Shown here piece after piece: positions 25,071 through 35,652 of a stretch of DNA of 64,000 nt. The position numbers and the translations under genes were made by a program. Position 1 is the first letter of the stretch, and each line of letters opens with the position of its first letter. The notes under the pieces were generated by a model that did no database searches, had not been told where the DNA came from, and saw only the letters and a list, made by a program, of their open reading frames with translations. The DNA comes from Saururus chinensis (Eukaryota; Streptophyta; Magnoliopsida; Piperales; Saururaceae): positions 44,309,644 through 44,373,643 of the forward strand of contig CP141142.1 in assembly GCA_035235625.1 (NCBI GenBank), given 5' to 3'.

Positions 25071-27203
25071 TCATAATCTCCTACGTCCTCGTCCTCGCCC
25101 TCGTCCTCGACGGGGGTGTACGAGCTCCTCATGATCTACCTCTGGCTGTAGCTCTAACTCTAGCTCCAACTGGGGCTCGGGCTCGGGCTCCGACTGGGGC
25201 TAGGGCTCTGGCTGCGACTCTATGTCAGGCTCCTGCTCGGGCTCCGGCTCAGCATAAGTAATAGATGGTACAATACGAGCTGGCCGGTCGTCTATAACAT
25301 AAAATCCGATCTGGCTGAGTGACATGTGTAGTGTCTGGAAATGATGAACCTGGAGGAGAGCTATATGCTACTGATGATAATGGAATATCAGGGCATGAAG
25401 AGTGCATCGGCTGCGTCTGAGCGGCCTCGTCGACAGGATAATCTCGATGAACATCCGTGATCACCGAATGAAGTAGTGGCAAGCTACGAAGGACATCATT
25501 AGACGATCTAATCACCGACTCACATGCTGCTGCTAAGTCCTCACGCGAAATACAAGTGACAAGTGCATCACTCAAATACGCATTAGTATGTTGAAGCTGA
25601 CGAAGCTATAAAAATATAAATTAAATATTAGATAAATAATTAAAACGAAATAAGAAAATAATATATGCCTTAATTAACAAAGTTGTACTTACTAGAGTTG
25701 CCTCAGATGCTCCCCTAGGCTGATATGTCATCTCCTCTACATCATCGCGCGGTAAAATATATCGCCGTGTAATCGGTAAATACCAGTGCATATAAGTACT
25801 ACGAACATCTCACAATGTCGTAGCCAGCTCCCCTCTAATAATAGTGGCTCTCCTATCCTCCCATCGAGCAATATACGACGCATGATATATAGCCCAGTCG
25901 GTAATATGGCGGCCCTGTCGAGTGATGCGATGGACAAACTCGACAGTAGAAGGTGGGACCCCTTGCTCCAGGTTAAACTGGAGCATTACACGATCTGGCA
26001 CATACACCTCTATAATCTCATAACATATGAGAGGGGTTCGAGAAAGCCACACCTCTCGACCGTCAGTGCAGAGTGGAGGTATCACAGCGAACAAGTCCTC
26101 CGAGTACGGCTGCTAAATAATCTATATAATATATAAAGATAAGTTAGTTTAAATAACGACAAAATTTTTTAAAATCATTATATAAAAAAGTTCAACACTG
26201 TAATAAAATTACCTGGTATGGCCGCTAGTGGTCTAACTCCCCTCTATACAAACGGAGGACTCCTTGTGGATTTTCGGTTCTCTTCTTCCGAACATTCCAC
26301 CTTAAGGAGTTAAATTTAAGAAATGAGTTCAGCATATGTTCATAAAACGTTGCTTAAAAAGTAATGTGGTAAACATAAATACAACCTACCTCGCCCCTAA
26401 TGGAGCACCCTCGACCAAGCGACCCATCTCAGCAGTTGGTCGGCCGACGTGTAAGTGCTCCCACGACCATAACTATGTCATAAAATAGCGATAACAAATA
26501 TTAGAATTAAAAAATTATACGTGACTAAAACTCCAAGTAAAGTTACACAATTATTTACCTGAAGAAGAGTCAGACAGCCCGCAATCCCCGAGGTCATGGC
26601 CCGGCATGCCTTTCCTAACTCTCGGTATAAGAATGCGAGAGTAGCACTGCCCCATGAATAAGTGCCAGCCATGTCAAAGTCGTGAAGGAGAGAGAGATAC
26701 GAAACATGCACATGGCTGCTCGTGGTATCCGCAAATATGGTGGCTCCAAGTAAATGCAATATATAGGCTCGTGCATGCTGCTCGATAACTATCTCTGTAG
26801 CATCGGCTGGGAGCTCACGAAACTCCTGTAAGAGCCATCGTAGGCTCACTCGGCTACCACGCATCACTGTAGGAGGAGGAGCTCTACCAAGAAGTCTAAC
26901 TAATATATCCATATGAGCTCCTCCTATCGTGCCTGTCACCGGACGTCCATCAATACGGAGTCCTAATAGAACTGCCACATCCATGAGCGTGATGGACATC
27001 TCTCCATATGACAAATGAAACGTCTTTGTCTCCCTCCTCCATCTCTCAACAAGAGCTGTCAATAGAGGCCGATCGAGACGAATATACTGTAGATGAATGA
27101 AATGGCCGAATCCCGCTCGCTCGATATAAGGTAATATACGCTCATCTATAGGTCAATGACGGAGGTATTTAAAATGTTCGGTGCACTCAAGGCACCCGGG
27201 GTC
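25071..27203 (-). pseudogene. Plant mobile domain (PMD) protein gene in MULE 1
   Basis: PMD proteins are related to Arabidopsis MAIN/MAIL1 and to transposon-borne genes; the biochemical role is unclear, although MAIN/MAIL1 act in transposon silencing. Probable exons (minus) are 27203-26559, 26472-26390, 26300-26213, 26112-25693 and 25605-25071. The core reads ALVERWRRETKTFHLSYGEM, ITLMDVAVLLGLRIDGRPVT, then SWEHLHVGRPT, and the C-terminal part DRVMLQFNLEQGVPPSTVEF. The tail is Glu/Pro/Leu repeats followed by HPRRGRGRGRGRRRL. Damage: in-frame TGA at 27155-27153, TAG in the third exon, TGA in the fourth (TTL*DVRST), TAG in the tail, and a frame change in the last exon. It is in the same orientation as the transposase gene, downstream of it. 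Splice positions are inferred from GT/AG and homology within the window. Confidence 0.82.
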
Positions 27204-27479
27204 CTATAATAAATTTTAAAATTATAACATGTCGTATTATATCAACCAAAAAACAATGAAACAAATTTTAAAAAAGTTATCATACCTCTCCTCTCCAAAT
27301 AGCAGCAGACCTATGTGACTCCTGCTCTACGAGTAAAGAAGCGTCACTCGGGCCTGGCCCGTAACAGGCTCTGCATGATCCATATGATCTGTGGAAGATG
27401 AAGATCATATCATTAATCGTAAGGAATACATGCGTACGTAACTAAAAAAATATAATAAATACAGAGGTTGATTATATGT

Positions 27480-28469
27480 TTACCAATCAACAAGAGGGTT
27501 TCTACATGATTTACTATTATGCCCACTTTGTTTACACCTCCCGCATTTATATCCTCCTCTACCATCTCTTTCCATTGTTCTGCGGTCCATGGTATTCCTA
27601 ATGCGAACAGACCATGGGCGACCGGGTTGCCTTGTTGCTATCGGTGGGTATAACACAAACGGTATATCCCTCTCCCAATACTCCCGACCACGAGGAGAAT
27701 AAAATTCTGCAGAGTACACATTTCTATAAGTAGAAGATGTGTAAAACAGTGATGCATTGATTGGCTCCCGCCGCTTTGCCCACACGGCGATAAGGTGCGA
27801 GCAAGGATAACCATAAACCTGAGGGATGTTGCATGTACAAGTATGCATCGCAGCATTTACCATAACCTTGCGGGCACGAATTGATGTCACTTCGTATTGA
27901 CTCTTGTTGATCCTATTAACTATATACTCCCCAATTTTTCTTGTTTGCTCTCTCAATATGGCTTCCACTCTAGGAGTATATGGGGTGACTATGGCAGAGG
28001 CGGTAGAAGATCGTTTAACAAAAAATTTTATGAGCCAATAAAAGATAGCTAACACTAAAGCCTGCATGGGTAACCCTCGTGCCCCCTTCAAGACGCTATT
28101 TAAACTTTCAGCCATATTTGTAGTCGTCATGACAAATGTCATAAAACCACCGTGTGCAAGGGACCACTGTGTAGGATGCAATTCTTCTCCTAAGAGGAGA
28201 TGTTTTGCCCTAGGACTCTCTTGACCAATCAAGTCCATTTTAGCATCAAACTTTCCTACTGTGAGTGCACAAGCTGCTACCCCAATCAAGTCTGTCAGTG
28301 TATCATTTTTGAACTCCTTAAAATTTGCTTTTATGTGACAGATGCAATAACGATGGTGGTAATCCGGCTCTAGAAGAACCTCAGGCACTGCCTTCTGAAG
28401 CCCCTTATGTCGATCTGAAATAATGACGATGTTCGTCATGCCTTGATCGCCATATTCCTTGCTGCCCAT
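27480..28469 (-). pseudogene. MURA-type transposase, C-terminal half
   Basis: Minus-strand frame of 329 residues belonging to the MuDR/MULE transposase family (DDE, RNase H-like). It begins just before NIVIISDRHKGLQKAVP, containing the second catalytic Asp of the DDE triad. NMAESLNSVLKGAR should hold the catalytic Glu. A SWIM zinc finger CTCNIPQVYGYPCSH follows at about residues 215-229, and a CCHC knuckle CGRCKQSGHNSKSC is close to the end (SCRNPLVDW). The frame is intact to its stop, but the segment that should link it to the N-terminal part (with the DGTH-type first Asp) is absent, so the enzyme cannot be active. The shown Met is an accident of the deletion junction. Confidence 0.88.
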
Positions 28470-28740
28470 GCTTTCTTATAAGATATGTTAACATGATACT
28501 TCTCCTTCATTCTTTGAATAATATCCCCTGGTGTGAGAGTTAATTCGGCTTGGATAGCGGGCATTATGACCTTCGAAATAAAGGAGGCACTGCACTGCCT
28601 ATGATCTGTGCTAAGCTGGGCATTCCGACATGTGTGGTCACCTTTGTACGTCTTCAATTTAAAGAACCCACCACCCCTTTTGATTGAGCCATGCACTCTC
28701 CAAGGGCAAGTGCTATCAATGCACTTCACCAAAAAAATGA
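28436..28740 (-). pseudogene. MURA-type transposase, N-terminal piece
   Basis: Minus-strand frame reading VKCIDSTCPWRVHGSIKRGG, FFKLKTYKGDHTC and ISYKKAWAARNMAIKA, which is the MuDR N-terminal DNA-binding (WRKY/GCM1-like zinc) region. It ends at a stop 28436-28438 and overlaps the C-terminal piece in another frame. About 100 or more residues normally found between KAW.A.. and ..ISDRH are missing. Upstream (28740-28940) the frame runs through a GC-rich, Pro/Ser-rich stretch unlike the usual transposase N-terminus. Confidence 0.8.
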
Positions 28741-28964
28741 AACGGGAGCGGCTCGACGTGGGCAGCGGCGGGCTAGACCAAGGCGGCGGTGGACTGAGGT
28801 TGGCGGCGGCGGACTGAAGTCGGCGACGGCAGGCTGAGGTCAGCGGCGGCGGGCTGGACGGCGGCGGCGAGAATGGCAGCGTCCGCACGTCGGCAGAAGC
28901 GGCGGAGCAAAAACCAACTGGAACACGATGGGAGGCGGAGCGGAGTCGCGGATATAACGACGAT

Positions 28965-29348
28965 GATTTCGTCGTTCTGAATGACGAAATCAACTTAAGT
29001 TGATTTCGTCGTTGAGAACGACGAAATCAGTGTTATTCCCACGCCAGAACCCGAAATTAGCCAAGTGTGGTAGTTTCATCGTTCAGAACGACGAAATCAG
29101 CTTAAGTTGATTTCGTCGTTCTGAACGATGAAACCTGGTCAAGTAATAAAAGGTTTCGTCGTTTAGAACGACGAAATCGTATTCAAGCCAATTTCATCGT
29201 TCTAAACGACGAAATCAACTTAAAAAATAAAATAAAAAAGCCATGCTGGCGCCAGCGTGGCAAAAATGAACACCACTTTGGGAAATATTTCCCAAAGTGG
29301 TATATTGTGGTAAATATTTTTTTTTATTATTATTTTAATAATTTTCCC
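28965..29348. repeat. Right terminal inverted repeat of MULE 1
   Basis: Mirror image of 24476-24835. Six 27-bp palindromes lie at 28965-28991, 29002-29028, 29072-29098, 29109-29135, 29152-29178 and 29190-29216. Further out are the palindromes around TGGCGCCA (about 29254-29273) and CACTTTGGGAAATATTTCCC (about 29275-29300), then the AT-rich tip ending TTTTCCC. Confidence 0.9.
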
Positions 29349-29350
29349 TT

Positions 29351-30190
29351 TTAAAAACGTACCGAAACATAAGGGTTGTTACAATCTACCCCTGTTAAGG
29401 AAATTTTGTCCTCGAAATTGAACTCGTCCAGCTTCAAAAAGTTCTGGATATTTCTTCAATATTTCACTTTTTAACTCCCACATTGCTTCCTCCGAAGAAT
29501 GGTGCTCCCATAACACTTTTACCAACGAAATCCTTTTTGTTCGAAGGATATGTTCATTGGGATCCAAAATTTTGATTGGTTTCTCTTCAAAGGATAAATC
29601 AGGTTGTAGGGTGACAGTTGTATGATCCAAAACATGAGAGGGGTCTCGCACATAGTTTCGGAGTGTAGATACATGAAATACATTATGAACATTGTCAAGC
29701 TGAGGGGGCAAAGCCAATCTATAAGCCATTGGCCCCACCTTGTCTAAAATTTCAAATGGCCCTACCAAACGAGGACTTAGCTTTCCTTTGACACCGAATC
29801 TCATAATGGCCTAAGTTGGTGATACTTTTAATAATACATGATCACCTACATAGAATTCGAGATATTTCATTCTTTGATCAGCATATTTCTTTTGGCGACT
29901 TTGAGCTATCATTAATCGATTCTTGATAAGATTTATCTTCTCGACACACTGTTGTAAGAATTCTGACTTTACTAACTTTCTTTCCCCCACTTCACTCCAA
30001 CAAGTCAGTGATCGACAGGGTTAACCATATAGGGCTTCATAGGGTGTCATGCCTACACTAGTATGATAACTATTATTATAGGCAAATTCAATCAATGACA
30101 AGTGCTCATCCCAATTACCCCTCCAATTTAAAGCACATGCTCGTAGCATATCTTCTGAAGTCTGAATAGTTTTTTTAGACTGATATGTGT
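29351..30190 (-). pseudogene. Ty3/gypsy integrase end and start of 3' LTR
   Basis: The minus strand from about 30190 to 29379 encodes the end of a gypsy polyprotein: [41 protein letters not shown], then GPFEILDKVGPMAYRLALPP, VFHVSTLRNYV and a chromodomain-like WELKSEILKKYPELF. In-frame stops follow EALYG and SPT. It is cut off at about 30190. After a purine-rich stretch, the 3' LTR starts TGTAACAACCC at 29383 and is interrupted at about 29350 by MULE 1; its continuation would be left of 24476. This is an older insertion than the MULE. Confidence 0.85.
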
Positions 30191-31343
30191 AATTCCGGTT
30201 TTGGGTTCGAAAGGAAGAAGACGAACCAGAACTTCAATTCTGGCGTTTGAACGACCCTGCAAGGTGTTCAAATGCCAACACTGTAGTTTTTGTTCAAATG
30301 CCAACACTGTAGTTTTGGTCATTTTGGTTATTTTGCCCATTTCCATGATTTTCTTCTTAAGTACCATTTATTATGATTATCATGAGTGATTTATACTTGG
30401 AAATGCTACTAAGGATATAAATATTATGTTGAGAGCTATGATGATGTTCAAGTGTGAAGTGGATTACATGTTATTCGGTTTAGCATGTTATGATTTATTC
30501 ATGTTGAGTGATTCTTCATGTTTTACTTAGGATTTCCAGCAAGTTTACAACATGAGAATGGATTTGTATGCTTTCATATATTATGTTAACTTATGGGAGA
30601 ATGATAGTTCCATGTCTAGCTTAAGCAGGGTAATGAGTATGCTTACCTAAGTCTAGCATGAAGTGGTATTGGACTTGGATTTGTGATTTCGATAGTTATC
30701 ACTCATGATTTCAGTAAGGAGGAACCATATTTAAATTATGATAGCATGTGTGTAATATGTCAATGGGTTGTTCATAATGCATATTCCTATAGTTATGATT
30801 AAATACTACTACCATGTACACACACATGTGGGGGTAATTATAGTGATTGTTTGACACTTATGATTAGAAATGATGCATGTATGGCTGATGGGAGCACGTT
30901 TCATGAATTAGGACTCATGTAGTTATTGCTTACGTATGTACCATGTTGCATACATCATGAGATAGATTTACGAATGAGATTTATCGAGATTAGTCATGGT
31001 TGATCAATTGGATGCAATTGTGTGATATTGCTTGTCGAGTTAATCGATTGGAGGCTCGAGGCTTATCGATTCTATTTTATGTCCAAAAGGACGGAGTTTT
31101 ACATCCCACGAGGATGAGTTTTCCTCTCTGGGTTGAGAAGACCGGCAATGTTATAAGAAGACAAAAACTATTGAGACCATCTGAACCTGAGAATCCAGGC
31201 TTGTGTAGCCGAGTGCATCAGCTTACAAGGGGGTATCTTCCCCGTTAGGGAATTTACCAAAAATGAGTAATTCCTTCAGACTATCCAATCAGGGATTGTC
31301 TAGAGTGAGCATGGACTGTTTAAGCTTCGGCCAATTAAGTTGT
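30191..31343. other. Spacer with a 26-bp direct repeat
   Basis: No gene is supported. GTTCAAATGCCAACACTGTA followed by GTTTTT/GTTTTG occurs twice in tandem at about 30268-30319. The frame at 31000-31248 has no recognisable domain. Confidence 0.55.
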
Positions 31344-31700
31344 TTTATGGATATGCATGGTTGTGATAGTGTGTTAGAGACAATTTTCATGCAGGATGTT
31401 TGTTTATGGATATGCATGATATATTAGTTTGTTTGAGACACTTTTCATGCAGAATGTTTATTTATGGATATGCATGATATGTTAGTTTGTTTGAGACACT
31501 TTTCATGCAGGATGTTTATTTATGGATATGCATGATATGTTAATGTGTTTGAGATACTTTTCATGTGGGATGGTTGTTTATGGATATGCATGATATGTAT
31601 AGTCGGTTTGAGACATTTTTCATACAAGATGGTTGTTTATGGATATGTATAGTGTATTGGAGACATTTGTTATGTAGGATGAATGTATATAAAGGAGAAT
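31344..31700. repeat. Minisatellite, 58-59-bp unit, six copies
   Basis: TTTATGGATATGCATG begins at 31344, 31403, 31461, 31519, 31577 and (slightly changed) 31636. Each unit continues with ...GTTTGAGACACTTTTCATGC..GATG. Further degenerate copies may run to about 31830. The central copies differ by only a few bases. The minus-strand frame at 31561-31743 is part of this repeat and not a gene. Confidence 0.92.
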
Positions 31701-31830
31701 GAACATGCATGAATATGTATGGTGTGCTAGAGATACTCTTCATGTAGGATAGATATGTTTATGATTTAGTTTGATTATTCATGCTATGGATACTATGTTG
31801 AGATAGTTTCATGTAAGATAATTATTTATG

Positions 31831-33904
31831 GGTGAGTAAAGTAATGAGAATGTGATTAGAAATGAAATAATATATGATACGTTTGATATGGTTGACTTGG
31901 TAGAATGTCAAATGTTTTTCAAATTTATCATTTTACAATTCAAAACCTTGGTCCTATTTTGTACCAAACTTTTTTGGTCTACATGCCTAATGACTCACGT
32001 AAGGAGCCAAGGTAGTAAGGAACTCTTGACCTTAGGTGCCTAATGCATTGTTTTGTGGTACCTATTAATCACATCAAGTGGTCTCTTGCACATCCCTTAG
32101 GGTCCATTGACCCTTATTTACTAGTGCATATTTAACAATTTAATCACATCATCAATGTCTCAAATCATACATTTACATACATAATAATCATAGCTTTAAT
32201 ATTGTTATAGCGCTTATTGAAAAAACCAAAACATATTTCATTGTTGATAACCTTACCAACAGGTTTGCTACCTCGACGGTGACCATCAGTAACTAGACCG
32301 ATAGGTCGGCCACTTCTTCAACTTTTGAAGTTTTTGAAACTTCTAGATGTTTTTTGGTGGAAGATAGCCTTTGAGATTTTTATGAACGCTTTCATGGGTG
32401 TTAATTCTCGATAAGGTTTTCTATGATTTTCAAGCCAACCCCCAATACATAGATGTATGAATATTTATAGTAGCATGGGTTATTTTGAGGTTCGAGTAGT
32501 GGGGTTCAAGTGTTGGGTAGGTATTTTGGAGGAGTGGATAGTTGTTTATGATAGTGGGGGAGTGTGGTGAAGTTAAGATAGGTAGTTTCGAAAGTAGTGG
32601 GGAAACCGCTAATAAAAAGTCACTGACTTGATCTTCCCCACCCCCTCACTCTCTCTACGCATCGTTTTTCTTTCCCCCCCTTTTTTTATGTTCATCATCA
32701 TTTCATTTTCATTTAAATTGGGTATTTGGGCCTTAGACTTAGTCTTCTAACTTTCCTTCTATTTTTTAAAAAATGAAGTAGAAATTTATTTGGATGCTCA
32801 TTAGGATTGAGGTCATTGACCAAGTCTACTCTATTTTTTATTTAATTCATTTTAATTTTTGAAGATTAAACTTAATGTGGGGCACACGAGCCTTCACTTA
32901 GCCACTAATATGAGGTGGATAAATTTAACGTGGAGAAAGAGCTTCCACTCAACCAATTTGATTTTTTTTGTGATGACTAAGTTCAACGTGAGGGCTTTAG
33001 AGGCTTCACTTAGCCTTTACCTTTTTTTTTAAAGCTCAACCTACCCCTATGTGTGGGATGAAACTTAACCTCTCTTTTTTTTAATTCACTTCTATTTTAC
33101 TTATTTCATTAAACTTTGTCCATGTTGCACAAGTCAATACTCCAACACTTGACAAAGTCTATGTTGAGCAAGTCAATACTCCAACATTTCACAAAGTCCA
33201 TCTTGAGCAAGTCAATACTCCAATACTTGACCTTTTCATTCAGAAACTTTTGTAAACAATAGTCGCTCCAGGATCATTAGCCCTTGATTCTAATATTACC
33301 GATGACTTTTGTGGTTTGTCTTAGGCCACCATGTTGTTCCTCTAGTGACACGTTGCTTGTTGGGGACCTTCATAGATAGTCCAAGAAGCCTGTTCCATTA
33401 CTATGTTAACACCATTATCTATAGTCATACTTACCAATAGCCAAGAAGCCCTGCCCTCATATTTTGTATCTGCTGTGTTTTTTCGTATCACAAGGTTCCA
33501 CTTAGCATATTTCTGCTAGCTTCTTCACATGTTGTTTTGAGTACTAGCCGCACTACCTTGCATCCTCACGATCATCTCATCCACAGTTGCGGATTGACTG
33601 TTTGCAATAGAGTAATGGTATACCCAATGCTAGGAGATTTTGGGCTACCTCAAGGACAAGATGATGTGCAAGAAATATATGGTGGAATGTTATGTCCCGA
33701 AATAATGGTGTGATATGGTTCGTATGCTACATCATACCTCAAACATGTCGTTTGAGAATTCAAGGAATAGTGACATTACATTTCATTTAATGTAAACAAG
33801 CCTATTGAGATGGACCATTCAAACCCACTACTAATTTAAAGCTCATTTAAGATATTTAAAAGCCACTTTCCCACTTAGGTTACGAGTTTGATGAGAAAGG
33901 AAAA
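31831..33904. other. Spacer with a 39-bp tandem repeat
   Basis: No gene recognised in about 2 kb. At about 33113-33232 a 39-bp unit containing AAGTCAATACTCCAA occurs three times (33131, 33170, 33209). The rest is AT-rich with long T runs near 32690 and 33020-33090. Confidence 0.6.
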
Positions 33905-34136
33905 AGGCCTTAAGAGTTTTTCATGTTCTTCACTAACAATGAGCCAAGTGTAAACTATGCATGAGAATTGTTCATCAACAATATCAACAACACATACACT
34001 AGCATATGTTAGCGTAGATATGATGCTAACATGCACTAACGTGTACTCTATTGATCTTAAATATTAACAATTCCCATGCATAACTTACACTTGGCTCATT
34101 GCCAGAGGGGAGCATTAAAAACTATTCCCTTTACAA
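33905..34136. mobile_element. Foldback MITE-like element
   Basis: Long inverted repeat. The left arm has AGTTTTTCATG, CAATGAGCCAAGTGTAAAC and ATGCATGAGAATTG; the right arm has CAATTCCCATGCAT, ACTTACACTTGGCTCATTG and CATTAAAAACT. The centre near 34000-34050 has GCTAACATGCACTAACGTGT. A related element lies at 54259-54475. No coding capacity; target duplication not resolved. Confidence 0.7.
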
Positions 34137-35652
34137 GTTAATTAAACTATAATTTCTTGTGAAACTACGAGGCCTTTTAATTTTTTATAGTAGAAAAACA
34201 CATACCTACCCACATCTCTCAATCATTCATTACTATATATTTTAAGTTATTTTACAAAAAAATAAAACTAATTTAAAAGCATTATTGTTTTCAAAATTAA
34301 TCATAAAAAGGCCTATTTAGGTTTTCTTATTCAGGAGTTATGCTTTATTAAAAGAAAAAATAAAAAAAGACTTTTGTTTATGAACAAAATTTCCCCCACC
34401 TACTTTAAGTACTTTAAAGGCTTATTTTTGGGAAATTATTTAAATAATAATTTTAAAAAAATATTTACCAATTCGGACCTCCCAAAGTGGTGTTGCTTTT
34501 TACCACGCAGGCGCCAGCCAAGCAACTGGCGTCTACGTGGCCTTTTTTAAAAAAAATTATATGATTTCATCTTTTTGTTAAAGGATGAAATCAGATTTAA
34601 GTTGATTTCATCCTTCTAAATGACAAAATCGGTTTAATAGTTTATAACACTTAACCCGATTTCGTCCTTCTAAATGATAAAATCGGCGCACTTGGGCACT
34701 TCAGTCGTTAGATTTTGAGAGCCAAAGGCGATTTTGACCTTTAAAAGGACAAAATCATCATCGTCTTAACCCGCTTCTCCACTTCAGATCGTGTTGTGCT
34801 TGTTTTCTTTCTGTTGTGCTCAATCCGCCCCACCGCCTTGCTTCGTGTTTGAGCACCACCACCCAAATCCCGTCCTCCAGTGTCATTTGCCTTCCCATAT
34901 CCCATCCTCCATCGTGTTTTAGGTTTGATTCCCCTAAATCTGCCAGTGTCCTTTCCCTAATTTTAATTTTGGTCGTTGATTGATTTCGGGAAATGGTTCT
35001 TCCTCTTTCTAGTTTATGTTGTAAAATGCGAAAATATCAATTGAATAGATAGGGGATTTATTGTCATACATCTAATTTCCGGCCCCCCTATATTCACAGT
35101 TGCTGTTTTTACTATGCGTGGAAATTTTTTCATGTCAATTTGTTAGTTCCTTGCATGGCTTATTTTTTGTGAATTTTTTTAACTATTGGGCTAAGTGGTA
35201 TTTACATTTATACAATTGTTTCTCTATAATTGTTTGCCTATTTTGACTCTATGGATTTCTTTACTAGTGGGTACAAGTTGCTTTCAACATTGTATTGCGA
35301 GAAAAAAAAACTCAAATTTAGTTTTGATATTATATAGAGATATTATTAGTAATAGTTTAATATTTTTATCAATAGCGTAGATGTAATATTTGAAGAAGTG
35401 TATGAGAATATTTGTTGTCTTCTTTGGATAAGAGAAGAAATATGTGAAGAAGTGTATGATTATTGCTCGTTGATATATGAGGCAATTGCTTAATCTAACA
35501 TTAATTGCTTAATCTAATTTTAGCCTCTTAGTTTTGAGACAATTGCTTAATCTAATATTATTTGCTTCATCTAATTTTAGCCTCTTATTTTTTAAATAAT
35601 TGCTTAATCTAATATTAATTTAATCTATTGTTTATGAATTAATTGAATAAAG

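Larger units (their letters stand above)
24476..29348 (-). mobile_element. Mutator-like element (MULE 1) with PMD gene
   Basis: A 4.87-kb element with terminal inverted repeats of about 360-385 bp (24476-24835 and 28965-29348). The ends read GAGAAAATTATT and GGGAAAATTATT. Both repeats carry the same ordered modules: AT-rich tip, a CACTTTG...CAAAGTG block, a palindrome around TGGCGCCA, then five or six 27-bp palindromes. Between them, both on the minus strand, are a MURA-type transposase gene and a plant-mobile-domain gene, both damaged. Flanking 9-bp sequences (TAGAGAACG left, TTAAAAACG right) are a weak candidate target duplication, 6 of 9 matching. It interrupts an older gypsy LTR whose first bases lie at 29383-29351. 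Confidence 0.88.
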
